Assembly (NCBI GenBank): GCA_018061525.1
Contig: JAGOUB010000066.1
Coordinates: 1 to 5,586 of the forward strand
Reading direction: 5' to 3'
Length of the DNA stretch: 5,586 bases
From: Candidatus Peribacteraceae bacterium
GTDB taxonomy: Bacteria > Patescibacteriota > Gracilibacteria > Peribacterales > Peribacteraceae
The notes beneath the pieces are model-generated. The model searched no databases and was not told the origin of the DNA. It saw only the letters and a list, made by a program, of their open reading frames with translations. The position numbers were made by a program, and so were the translations under genes. This document shows, one piece after another, positions 1-5,194 of the stretch. Position 1 is the first letter of the stretch; each line of letters begins with the position of its first letter.

Positions 1-68
1 GACACGGAGGGCGACGATGCCTCCATGCTAGCGCTCCGCCTCTTGCCCTGCGAGACGCGGGTGGACTC

Positions 69-77
69 TGGTACACT
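69..77 (+). promoter_or_regulatory. Candidate extended -10 promoter element of ruvB, nearly leaderless
   Basis: The sequence TGGTACACT resembles an extended -10 element (TGn followed by TACACT, matching TATAAT at four of six positions). It ends 9 nt before the ruvB ATG, so transcription would start around 84-85 and leave almost no 5' leader. No -35 box is evident at normal spacing: the nearest TTG-containing hexamer (TTGCCC, 43-48) is too far away. There is no Shine-Dalgarno motif before the ATG, which fits a leaderless message. The rest of 1-68 shows nothing I can support. This is a motif match by eye only. Confidence 0.3.
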
Positions 78-86
78 GTCGTCCGC

Positions 87-1130
87 ATGGCCGTTCTGCG
101 CACCCGCCGGGAGAAGCGTCCGTCCGTCGTCGAGGCGACGGAGGTGGTGACTGAGGCCATCGACATCGGTCTGCGCCCCAAGACGCTCGGCGATTACGTG
201 GGCCAGGCGAAGGTGAAGGAGCATCTCCAGATTTACGTTGCCGGCGCCAAAAGCCGCCAAGAGCCGTTGGGGCACACGTTGCTCCACGGCCCGCCCGGCC
301 TGGGCAAGACGACGCTCGCGCACATCATCGCCACCGAGATGGGCGCCCAGCTCAAGGTGACGAGCGGCCCCGCCATCGAGAAGGCCGGCGACCTCGCCTC
401 TCTTTTGACGAACCTCCAGAAGGGCGACGTGCTCTTCATTGATGAAATCCACCGCCTGCGCCCCGCCATCGAAGAGGTGCTCTACGGCGCGATGGAGGAC
501 TACGTGCTCGACCTGATGATCGGCAAGGGGCCGACCGCGCGCAGCATGCGCCTGACGCTCCAGCCCTTTACGCTCGTGGCCGCCACCACCAAGCCCGGCG
601 CCATGAGCGCGCCGCTGCGCGATCGCTTCCTGCACGCCTTTAAGCTTGGTTTCTACGAACTGCCGGAGATGGAGTCGATCGTCCGCCGCTCAGCTTCGTT
701 GCTGCAGGTGCCGCTCGATAGCCCGGCCGCCGCCCGCATCGCCGCCGCCACACGCGCCACGCCGCGCATCGCCAACCGCCTGGTGCGCTCGGTGCGCGAC
801 TTTGCCGCCATGCGCGGGCAGGACCTGGCCGACGCCGCCTGTGTGGAAGCGACGCTCAGCTCCCTCGACATCGACGAGCACGGCCTCGACGCCACTGACC
901 GCAAGCTGCTCACCGTCATCGTCGATCACTTCGGCGGCGGGCCCGTGGGCCTCTCCACTTTGGCCGCCATCTTGGCCGAGGAAGAGGAGACGATCGAGGA
1001 CGTCTACGAGCCCTACCTGATGCAGCAGGGCTACTTGCAGCGCACGCCCAAGGGCCGCACGGCCGCCAAGCGTGCCTACGAGAAGCTCGGCCGCGAGATG
1101 CCCAAGGGAATGCAGGAGCCGATGCTGTAA
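87..1130 (+). CDS. ruvB: Holliday junction branch migration DNA helicase RuvB
   Basis: RuvB is the hexameric AAA+ motor that, with RuvA, drives branch migration of Holliday junctions during recombination and fork repair in the cytoplasm. The 347 residues match the family's usual length. Walker A (GPPGLGKT) is at 68-75, Walker B (DVLFIDEI) at 114-121, and the RuvB-typical GKGPTARS at 147-153. Sensor 1 (ATT) is at 166-168, the LRDR arginine-finger segment at 177-180, sensor 2 (TPRIANRL) at 225-232, and the C-terminal winged helix carries GGGPVGL (283-289) and QRTPKGR (318-324). Departures from the usual consensus are A165 for Gly in GATT, KPG for RAG, L182 for Gly after LRDRF, and S290 for Asp after GGGPVGL; no catalytic residue is lost. 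The ATG at 87 is the first in frame and gives the expected short N-terminal extension. ruvA and ruvC are not adjacent. A methyltransferase gene follows after 9 nt. Confidence 0.97.
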   Translation: MAVLRTRREKRPSVVEATEVVTEAIDIGLRPKTLGDYVGQAKVKEHLQIYVAGAKSRQEPLGHTLLHGPPGLGKTTLAHIIATEMGAQLKVTSGPAIEKAGDLASLLTNLQKGDVLFIDEIHRLRPAIEEVLYGAMEDYVLDLMIGKGPTARSMRLTLQPFTLVAATTKPGAMSAPLRDRFLHAFKLGFYELPEMESIVRRSASLLQVPLDSPAAARIAAATRATPRIANRLVRSVRDFAAMRGQDLADAACVEATLSSLDIDEHGLDATDRKLLTVIVDHFGGGPVGLSTLAAILAEEEETIEDVYEPYLMQQGYLQRTPKGRTAAKRAYEKLGREMPKGMQEPML

Positions 1131-1139
1131 GCTCTGACC

Positions 1140-1742
1140 ATGCCTCAATCGAAAGTCGTGAAGTTCTGGAATGAGCGCCCGATCCCGACGAGTTTCCCGT
1201 GGACGGGAATGCACGAGCTCTTGTGGTCGGCGGGCGGCAGCAAGCCGCTGAAGGTTCTCGACTTGGCGGCCGGCAACGGCTCACTCTCCATTCCGCTGCT
1301 TGAAAGGGAGTGCGACATCACCGCGACCGAGCTTGGGCCCAAGCTCATCCGCCACCTGGAGAGCATCCGCAGCCCGGGCGGCAAGGCGATGACGGTCATC
1401 AACGAAGACATCCGGCAGGGGATGCCGGCCGAGGGCGTGTTCGACCTCGTCATCTGCTCGTTTATTATCCACTTCTTCTCACTCCCTGACGGTAACGCCG
1501 TGCTGGAGACGGTCCGCCGCAGTGTGAAGCCGGGCGGCATGGTCTGGCTGCGGTGGTTCCTGCCCCAAGGCGAGCTGGCGTTCGGTTACGACCACTGCGT
1601 GCCGAGCATGAAGCAGGTCCTCTCACACTTCCCAGGCGCCAAGGTGCTGCACGAGCACATCTCCGAGGTGCCGACGGCTTCGCTCCGGCCCGACAAGACG
1701 CCGATGCTGCACACGGCGGCCGACGTGCTGCTGCGCGCTTAA
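1140..1742 (+). CDS. Class I SAM-dependent methyltransferase
   Basis: This 200-residue protein has the Rossmann-like fold motifs of small SAM-dependent methyltransferases of the TehB/Methyltransf_11 type. Motif I, which binds the SAM methionine moiety, is VLDLAAGNGSLS (39-50). An acidic residue, E64, follows strand 2 and would contact the ribose. Motif IV is FDLVICSFIIHFF (101-113), and a VKPGG turn (129-133) leads into strand 5. The substrate cannot be read from the sequence, and the similarity to TehB is not enough to claim tellurite resistance. The gene starts 9 nt after the ruvB stop and in the same frame (TAA, then GCT CTG ACC, then ATG), without a clear Shine-Dalgarno site; an AGGAG lies too far upstream, inside the end of ruvB. 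Co-transcription with ruvB is likely. Its stop codon overlaps that of the convergent glycosyltransferase gene. Confidence 0.87.
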   Translation: MPQSKVVKFWNERPIPTSFPWTGMHELLWSAGGSKPLKVLDLAAGNGSLSIPLLERECDITATELGPKLIRHLESIRSPGGKAMTVINEDIRQGMPAEGVFDLVICSFIIHFFSLPDGNAVLETVRRSVKPGGMVWLRWFLPQGELAFGYDHCVPSMKQVLSHFPGAKVLHEHISEVPTASLRPDKTPMLHTAADVLLRA

Positions 1743-2851
1743 CGCTTTGCCTTCATCATCTCCGCGATCGCTGCGGAGATGCCTTTCTTGAACGCGTGTT
1801 CGGTGTACTGCTCGGCCGCGGCCAGGCAGTGTTCGGGATTGATCGACGTCGTCTTGAAGCTCTTGAGCGTGGAAACGAGCGAGGCAGCGGTCGGCTCGGG
1901 AAAGAACGCGCCGGTCTTATCCGTGAGCCACTCCAGCGCGCCGCCGCCCTTGAAGGCGATCACCGGCAGACCGCTGGCCAGCGCCTCGATGCCGGCCAAG
2001 CCGAAGTCCTCGTCACCCGGGAAAAGAAGTGCGCGTGCCGACGAGAAGATGGTGCGGATCTGGTCGTGCGTCTTGGGTCCGACGAAGGTGACGGTGGGTC
2101 CGGCCAGCGACTGCAGCCGGGCCTTGTCCGCGCCGTCGCCGATGATGACGAGCGGCAATTTGAGCTGGTTGCAGGCGGCAATCGCCAGGTCGATACGCTT
2201 GTAGCGCGCGAGTGTGGAGACGATCACGAGCGGGTCATCGTCGCTGCGGCTGTGGGGCAGGGGAGACGAGAACCAGGCGTCGGCGATCGGGGGATAAAGA
2301 ACCTCGCTCTCACGGCGCCAGTACAGCTCGATGCGGCGCTGCACCGACTGCGAAGCGGCCAGCAGGTGGTGCGGACGGTCGGCGGCGAGCGCGTCCCAGG
2401 TGCGCAGGCGGTGGAAAACGGACTCCAGGTACCAGCGCTTGAGCCAGCCGAGCGGGCCGCGCGCGGCCTGATTGACGACGTCGTGCGTGCGGTCCCAGAG
2501 GTAGCGGGCGGGTGCGTGGATGTACGAGAGGTGCCACGTCTTCGGTCCCGTCTTGATGCCGTGTGCGAACGCCGACGACGAGCTGATCACTACATCGAAC
2601 TCCGAAAAGTCCCACGCCTCGGCGGCTCCGGCAAAGAACGGCAGGTAGAGGTGATGGTTCGTGGAAAGCGCAGCCAGCGGCTGCAGGCGGCTGGTGCGGA
2701 CACGCTCCTTGGGGAACCAGTCGCCGAGTTTCTTCTCGTCGTAGAGCAGGGTGTAGACCGGTGCTTCGGGGAACATATCCGCCAGCAGGCGCGCCACGCC
2801 CTCCGCGCCGCCGCGGATCGTGAGAAGTTCGTGGACGATCGCAATCTTCAT
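1739..2851 (-). CDS. GT4-type glycosyltransferase, group 1
   Basis: This 370-residue protein is a retaining, GT-B fold glycosyltransferase of the GT4 family. Such enzymes transfer a sugar from a nucleotide-sugar donor, typically onto lipid-linked or surface polysaccharide intermediates at the cytoplasmic face of the membrane. The N-terminal acceptor domain begins MKIAIVHE with GGAE at 14-17, and the subfamily-typical YIHAPARYLWD lies at 110-120. The donor domain starts near 205, with VSTLARYKRID (211-221), VIIGDG (235-240) and the EX7E-type motif EDFGLAGIE (E281 and E289), followed by ASGLPVIAF (292-300). There is no signal peptide or membrane segment. The ATG at 2851 fits the conserved N-terminus exactly, although no Shine-Dalgarno site precedes it. 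Its donor, acceptor and sugar specificity are unknown, and no other surface-polysaccharide genes are in view. The region before it is rearranged: the start is duplicated upstream around a palindromic repeat. Confidence 0.93.
   Translation of the reverse strand: MKIAIVHELLTIRGGAEGVARLLADMFPEAPVYTLLYDEKKLGDWFPKERVRTSRLQPLAALSTNHHLYLPFFAGAAEAWDFSEFDVVISSSSAFAHGIKTGPKTWHLSYIHAPARYLWDRTHDVVNQAARGPLGWLKRWYLESVFHRLRTWDALAADRPHHLLAASQSVQRRIELYWRRESEVLYPPIADAWFSSPLPHSRSDDDPLVIVSTLARYKRIDLAIAACNQLKLPLVIIGDGADKARLQSLAGPTVTFVGPKTHDQIRTIFSSARALLFPGDEDFGLAGIEALASGLPVIAFKGGGALEWLTDKTGAFFPEPTAASLVSTLKSFKTTSINPEHCLAAAEQYTEHAFKKGISAAIAEMMKAKR
1757..1789 (+). terminator. Candidate intrinsic terminator for the ruvB-methyltransferase unit
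   Basis: CATCTCCGC (1757-1765) pairs perfectly with GCGGAGATG (1773-1781) around a 7-nt loop, and CCTTTCTT follows on the plus strand. The stem begins 14 nt after the methyltransferase stop codon, where a terminator for that unit is expected. It lies inside the last codons of the convergent glycosyltransferase gene. Read on the minus strand, the hairpin is followed by no T-run, so it should act mainly in the plus direction. The T-tract is weak and interrupted, so this remains a candidate. Confidence 0.4.
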
Positions 2852-2925
2852 AGAAGCAGTGCCTGCCCTGAGCGAACCCGAGCGGAGCGAGGGTGAGTCG
2901 AAGGGTGGACGATCGCCACCTTCAT
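2848..2925 (-). CDS. Candidate 25-codon leader ORF, relic of a duplicated glycosyltransferase start
   Basis: The upstream copy of the duplicated start opens a reading frame that begins MKVAIVHP, runs through the palindrome as an Arg/Ser-rich stretch, and ends LLL followed by TGA. The stop overlaps the glycosyltransferase ATG as ATGA, the classic geometry for termination-reinitiation coupling. There is no Shine-Dalgarno site, but a CACAAT -10-like hexamer lies 6 nt upstream, so it could be translated from a leaderless message. The peptide itself probably has no function. It may equally be an untranslated relic of the duplication. Confidence 0.3.
   Translation of the reverse strand: MKVAIVHPSTHPRSARVRSGQALLL
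2866..2905. repeat. REP-like intergenic palindromic element (CCCTGAGC...GTCGAAGGG type)
   Basis: This 40-nt imperfect palindrome begins CCCTGAGC and ends GTCGAAGGG. The outer arms CCCT/AGGG pair first, followed by two G-A oppositions and a G-C pair. The inner arms ACCC (2876-2879) and GGGT (2891-2894) pair, followed again by two tandem G-A oppositions, then GC/GC around a GGA loop. The pattern with these ends is, from general knowledge, a widespread family of small intergenic repeats in GC-rich bacteria. This is the only copy in the window, so its family status here rests on resemblance. Lying between DUF1697 and the glycosyltransferase gene, it could attenuate read-through between them. Confidence 0.65.
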
Positions 2926-2931
2926 AGGGGC

Positions 2932-2937
2932 ATTGTG
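2932..2937 (-). promoter_or_regulatory. Candidate -10 box upstream of the duplicated glycosyltransferase start
   Basis: CACAAT on the minus strand matches TATAAT at four of six positions and lies 6 nt before the upstream ATG at 2925. That would place transcription initiation at or next to the ATG. No convincing -35 box is found at 16-18 nt spacing. The downstream copy of the repeat lacks the two bases that complete this hexamer, so only the upstream copy carries it. The match is weak. Confidence 0.22.
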
Positions 2938-2953
2938 CCTGGGCGGACGAGGG

Positions 2954-3469
2954 TCAGGCCAGGAGCTTCAGGACGGTGTTCCAGTTGCGGGTCGTCACCT
3001 TCTTGCCGTACGTCTTCTCGATGATCGCCATGGCGTCGACAGTGCGGTGCTCGGGGTCCAATTGCAGCACACTGACCACCTCGCCGTCGGTCACCTTTAA
3101 GATGCGGAAGGACTTGTCCTCTGATTTGGGCGGCGTCTTGCTAGCGGGCTTTTCCGTCAGGAACGTGATGTAGAGCCGCGTGTTCTCATCCGCTTTCACG
3201 CCCTTGAAAGGATCGGCCTTGGCGAGCTCCTCGATGGCGGAAGCAGAGCGGAGGATGACGGGGATCGCGAAGCCGAAGGTCTTCTCAAGCACGGTTTCCA
3301 GCCCAGCGGCCGTCGCCTTGGGCGCCTCAAAAATGACGTTGCCGGTATTGAGCAGCGTTTGCACCTCGGCGAGTCCGGCTTTCTCCAGCGCGGTTTTCAA
3401 TGTCGCCATCTCCACCTTCTTCTTGCCGCCGACGTTGATGCCCCGCAGCAGGGCGACGAAACGCGGCAT
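2954..3469 (-). CDS. DUF1697 family protein
   Basis: This is a 171-residue protein of the DUF1697 family, whose biochemical role is not established. The family hallmarks are present: FVALLRGINVGGKKKV at 4-19, LNTGNVIFE at 40-48, and a C-terminal EKTYGKKVTTRNWNTVLKL at 151-169. It looks soluble and cytoplasmic, with no signal or membrane segment. The frame is open further upstream to 3598, but that extension overlaps the SDR gene and is low-complexity Ala/Pro/Ser/Arg sequence. The family start MPRFVALLRG fixes the ATG at 3469. That ATG lies 1 nt after the SDR stop (TGA G ATG) without a separate Shine-Dalgarno site, so its translation is probably coupled to the SDR gene. It is the last gene of the doxX-SDR-DUF1697 operon. 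Confidence 0.93.
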   Translation of the reverse strand: MPRFVALLRGINVGGKKKVEMATLKTALEKAGLAEVQTLLNTGNVIFEAPKATAAGLETVLEKTFGFAIPVILRSASAIEELAKADPFKGVKADENTRLYITFLTEKPASKTPPKSEDKSFRILKVTDGEVVSVLQLDPEHRTVDAMAIIEKTYGKKVTTRNWNTVLKLLA

Positions 3470-3470
3470 C

Positions 3471-4247
3471 TCAATCCGGGGCTTGGATGCGGCGCGCGAT
3501 GCGCGCGAGCCAGGTGCGCGGGAGCAGGCGGGTGCAGGCGGCTTGGGCGCGGTTGTAGAAGCTCGTGAAGACGATCGCCTTGCCGGCCAGGCAGCCACGC
3601 ACGCCGGCCTCGGCCACGACCGTCGCGGTCTGCAGTGGGCTGAGCTTGAAGAGCGGCGAGCTCTCCAGCTTGGCGGCGGCCACGAAGCCGGTCTTGGTGG
3701 GGCCGGGGCAGAGGCAGGTGACGGTCACGCCCGTACCGCGGCACTCGTCGCGCAGCGCCACCGAGAGCGAAAGCACGTAGGCCTTGGTGGCGTAGTACAC
3801 GGCCATAAACGGTCCGGGCAGGAACGCGGCCGTGGAGGCCACGTTCAAGATCCGGCCGCGCTTGCGGGCGAGCATGCCCGGCAGCAGGCGGCGCGTGAGG
3901 ATAGTGAGGCTCCCGACGTTGAGGTCGAGCTCCTCGCGCATGCGGGCCTCCTCGCCCTCAGCAAAAACGCCGAAGGTGGCGAAGCCGGCGTTGTTCACGA
4001 GGATATCGACCGTATCGTCCTTCAGCGACTCCGCTAATGCCTCGGCCGCACCAGGGCGGCCGAGGTCGGCGGGGATGACGCGCGTTTTGATCTTGTGGGC
4101 GGTGGAGAGCTCCGCGGCCAGCGCCTCGAGGGCGGGCACGGAGCGGGCCGAAAGCAGCAGGTCCCAGCCGCGGCGCGCGAACGACCGCGCGATCTCCGCG
4201 CCGATGCCGCCGCTCGCGCCGGTGATGAGGACCGTGCCGGCGCTCAC
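3471..4247 (-). CDS. Short-chain dehydrogenase/reductase (classical SDR)
   Basis: This 258-residue classical SDR is an NAD(P)-dependent oxidoreductase with a Rossmann fold and the family's normal length. The cofactor motif TGASGGIG is at 9-16. R35 in LSAR after strand 2 suggests NADP(H) preference, and D61-L62 contacts the adenine ring. NNAG is at 85-88, and the catalytic set is N110, S138 (VAST), Y151 and K155 (YYATK). The PGPTKTGF segment (181-188) is typical of the YdfG/DltE-like group acting on small or lipid-like carbonyls or alcohols; the actual substrate is unknown. The C-terminus is basic and hydrophobic (RLLPRTWLARIARRI), which could mean membrane association. The start is GTG at 4247, inside a GTGA overlap with the doxX stop, and is forced by the closeness of the nucleotide-binding motif. 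A weak AGAAGAA stretch precedes it. Confidence 0.94.
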   Translation of the reverse strand: MSAGTVLITGASGGIGAEIARSFARRGWDLLLSARSVPALEALAAELSTAHKIKTRVIPADLGRPGAAEALAESLKDDTVDILVNNAGFATFGVFAEGEEARMREELDLNVGSLTILTRRLLPGMLARKRGRILNVASTAAFLPGPFMAVYYATKAYVLSLSVALRDECRGTGVTVTCLCPGPTKTGFVAAAKLESSPLFKLSPLQTATVVAEAGVRGCLAGKAIVFTSFYNRAQAACTRLLPRTWLARIARRIQAPD

Positions 4248-4669
4248 TTCTTCTTGTTCAGGAGCATGTCGAGCGACCAGGCGCCGCCGCCCTGGATCAC
4301 CAGGACGAGACCGAGGCCGATGGCCAGCAGGTGGTACTCATAGCCGGACGGGGCGAAGAAGCCGCTGGCGCCGTGCACCAGGATGATGGCGCCGAGCATG
4401 ATCACCGCCAGGGCGGCGGCGCAGAAGCGCGTGCAGAAGCCGAGGATGAGGGCGACGGCGCCTACCGACTCGCCGATGATGACCAGGGCAGCGACGGCTG
4501 CGGGGATGCCCATGCCGGTCAGGAAGCCCATCGTGCCTTCAAAGCCGGGGCCGCCGAACAGGCCGAACGCCTTCTGCAGGCCGTGGGGGAGCATGACGAG
4601 GCCGAGGGCCAGGCGGGCGATGAGCGAGCCGTAGCCGTTGGGGTTGGTCTGGAAGAGCCAGTTCTTCAT
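4244..4669 (-). CDS. DoxX family integral membrane protein
   Basis: This 141-residue protein belongs to the DoxX family of small four-helix membrane proteins. The family includes the quinone-interacting DoxD/DoxX proteins and bacterial stress-associated members, but its general function is unsettled. Hydrophobic segments lie at about 14-34, 57-77, 82-100 and 112-128. The signature RLALGLVMLPHGLQKAFG (19-36) followed by FGGPG is characteristic, as is the conserved GE pair (66-67) in helix 2. The C-terminus (LLNKKK) is short and positively charged, as expected for a cytoplasmic tail. The ATG at 4669 has a pyrimidine-rich upstream region with no Shine-Dalgarno site. It is the first gene of the operon and its stop overlaps the SDR start by 4 nt. 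A membrane redox-type protein coupled to an SDR suggests a respiratory or oxidative-stress role, by context only. Confidence 0.93.
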   Translation of the reverse strand: MKNWLFQTNPNGYGSLIARLALGLVMLPHGLQKAFGLFGGPGFEGTMGFLTGMGIPAAVAALVIIGESVGAVALILGFCTRFCAAALAVIMLGAIILVHGASGFFAPSGYEYHLLAIGLGLVLVIQGGGAWSLDMLLNKKK

Positions 4670-4698
4670 GGGAGAGGGGTGGAAAAGGAAACGTTCTG

Positions 4699-4727
4699 AC
4701 GCTACCCGACGGCGCGGCGCGGGTCAC
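4699..4727 (-). promoter_or_regulatory. Candidate promoter of the doxX-SDR-DUF1697 operon
   Basis: On the minus strand GTGACC (4722-4727, four of six matches to TTGACA) is separated by exactly 17 nt from TAGCGT (4699-4704, TA...T pattern). Transcription would start near 4692, about 22 nt before the doxX ATG. The GGGTCACCC sequence at 4721-4729 covering the -35 is nearly symmetrical. It is the best minus-strand candidate in this 104-nt divergent gap, but the -10 is weak. Confidence 0.33.
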
Positions 4728-4738
4728 CCTCCTTTTCG

Positions 4739-4767
4739 TTGACGGACCGCGCCCCTCTTGCGACGCT
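4739..4767 (+). promoter_or_regulatory. Candidate promoter of the 139-residue gene, possibly leaderless
   Basis: TTGACG (4739-4744) is a five-of-six match to a -35 box and begins exactly 35 nt before the ATG at 4774. With a 17-nt spacer the -10 position is GACGCT, a poor match. If used, transcription would begin at or next to the ATG, giving a leaderless message; no Shine-Dalgarno site is present. Only the -35 is convincing. Confidence 0.25.
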
Positions 4768-4773
4768 CGTGCC

Positions 4774-5193
4774 ATGACGCCAACTCCAGATCTGCCCGAT
4801 TTTCACGAAGAAGACGTCTACGACGGCCTGCTCAACGGCCTCGTTCTCGACGGCCGACGCTTTGTTTCCACGATGCAGAACGAGCACCACCGCCGGCTCG
4901 ACCGCGCGCTGGCGGGCATCGCCAAGCTGCAGGAGGAGTTCCCCGACGAACTGAACGCGTTCCCGCCCATCAACCCCAGCCCCATCAGCGGCTCGTATCC
5001 TGGCCTCGACTTGGGCCTGCTCGATTTCGCGCGTCGGAATTTCTTGATGGCCGATCGCCACGGCATCTCGCTCGAGGGCGTGAACGGCGAACGGGCCGAG
5101 GCCCGCCTGGCGGCGATGGCCGGCAAGCGCGGCGCGCTGCTCCGCAAAATGGCCGACATCTACGCGACGGCGGACCTGCAGGCGGAAGATTGA
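4774..5193 (+). CDS. Hypothetical protein, acidic and helical
   Basis: I do not recognise this 139-residue protein. It has no signal peptide, membrane segment, cysteine motif or nucleotide-binding motif. The N-terminus is acidic (PDFHEEDVYDGLL, 8-20). A central stretch with charged heptad-like spacing (NEHHRRLDRALAGIAKLQEEF, 36-56) is probably helical. A Pro/Gly-rich loop (FPPINPSPISGSYPG, 63-77) follows, and then an Ala/Arg/Glu-rich helical C-terminus. Codon third positions are GC-rich like those of its neighbours, and it starts after a candidate promoter, which supports it over the antisense frames in the same stretch. It stands alone, divergent from doxX, and its stop lies only 1 nt from the encoded CCA end of the convergent tRNA gene. 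No function is proposed. Confidence 0.7.
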   Translation: MTPTPDLPDFHEEDVYDGLLNGLVLDGRRFVSTMQNEHHRRLDRALAGIAKLQEEFPDELNAFPPINPSPISGSYPGLDLGLLDFARRNFLMADRHGISLEGVNGERAEARLAAMAGKRGALLRKMADIYATADLQAED

Positions 5194-5194
5194 G

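Larger units (their letters stand above)
2831..2941 (-). repeat. Imperfect direct repeat duplicating the glycosyltransferase start, flanking a palindrome
   Basis: Two imperfect copies lie at 2831-2865 (35 nt, the functional start) and 2905-2941 (37 nt, the upstream copy). On the minus strand each reads caggcac, a short variable stretch, then ATGAAG, then GCGATCGTCCAC. Within the 23 nt spanning the start codon (2831-2853 against 2905-2927), 21 positions are identical. The upstream copy has 2 extra nt in its leader and encodes MKVAIVH instead of MKIAIVH. The copies are offset by 74 nt, so they are not in the same frame. The unit between them is almost exactly the 40-nt palindrome at 2866-2905. 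Confidence 0.8.

Noticed and set aside
1..26. Possible divergent gene start on the minus strand (ATG at 26, reading MEASSPSV)
   Set aside because: Only eight codons are visible before the edge, with no Shine-Dalgarno site or recognisable family sequence.
1140..1742. Tellurite resistance methyltransferase (tehB) assignment
   Set aside because: Only generic class I methyltransferase motifs are visible; no resistance-gene context is present.
1553..2896. A 447-codon open frame on the plus strand, longer than the glycosyltransferase on the opposite strand
   Set aside because: It is antisense to a clear GT4 protein, reads as low-complexity Arg/Gly/Ala sequence without family motifs, and would overlap the methyltransferase. 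It is a shadow of GC-rich codon usage.
2926..2941. Small hairpin GGCA-CAA-TGCC after the DUF1697 stop as a terminator
   Set aside because: A 4-bp stem without a T-tract is too weak to call.
3470..3598. N-terminal extension of DUF1697 by 43 residues
   Set aside because: It overlaps the SDR coding sequence and is low-complexity; the conserved DUF1697 N-terminus begins exactly at the ATG at 3469.
3180..4037. A 285-codon plus-strand frame across the SDR and DUF1697 genes
   Set aside because: It is antisense to two well-recognised families and has no motif of its own.
4689..4694. AACGTT palindrome in the doxX upstream region as an operator
   Set aside because: A 6-nt palindrome is expected by chance and has no second copy or longer symmetrical flanks.
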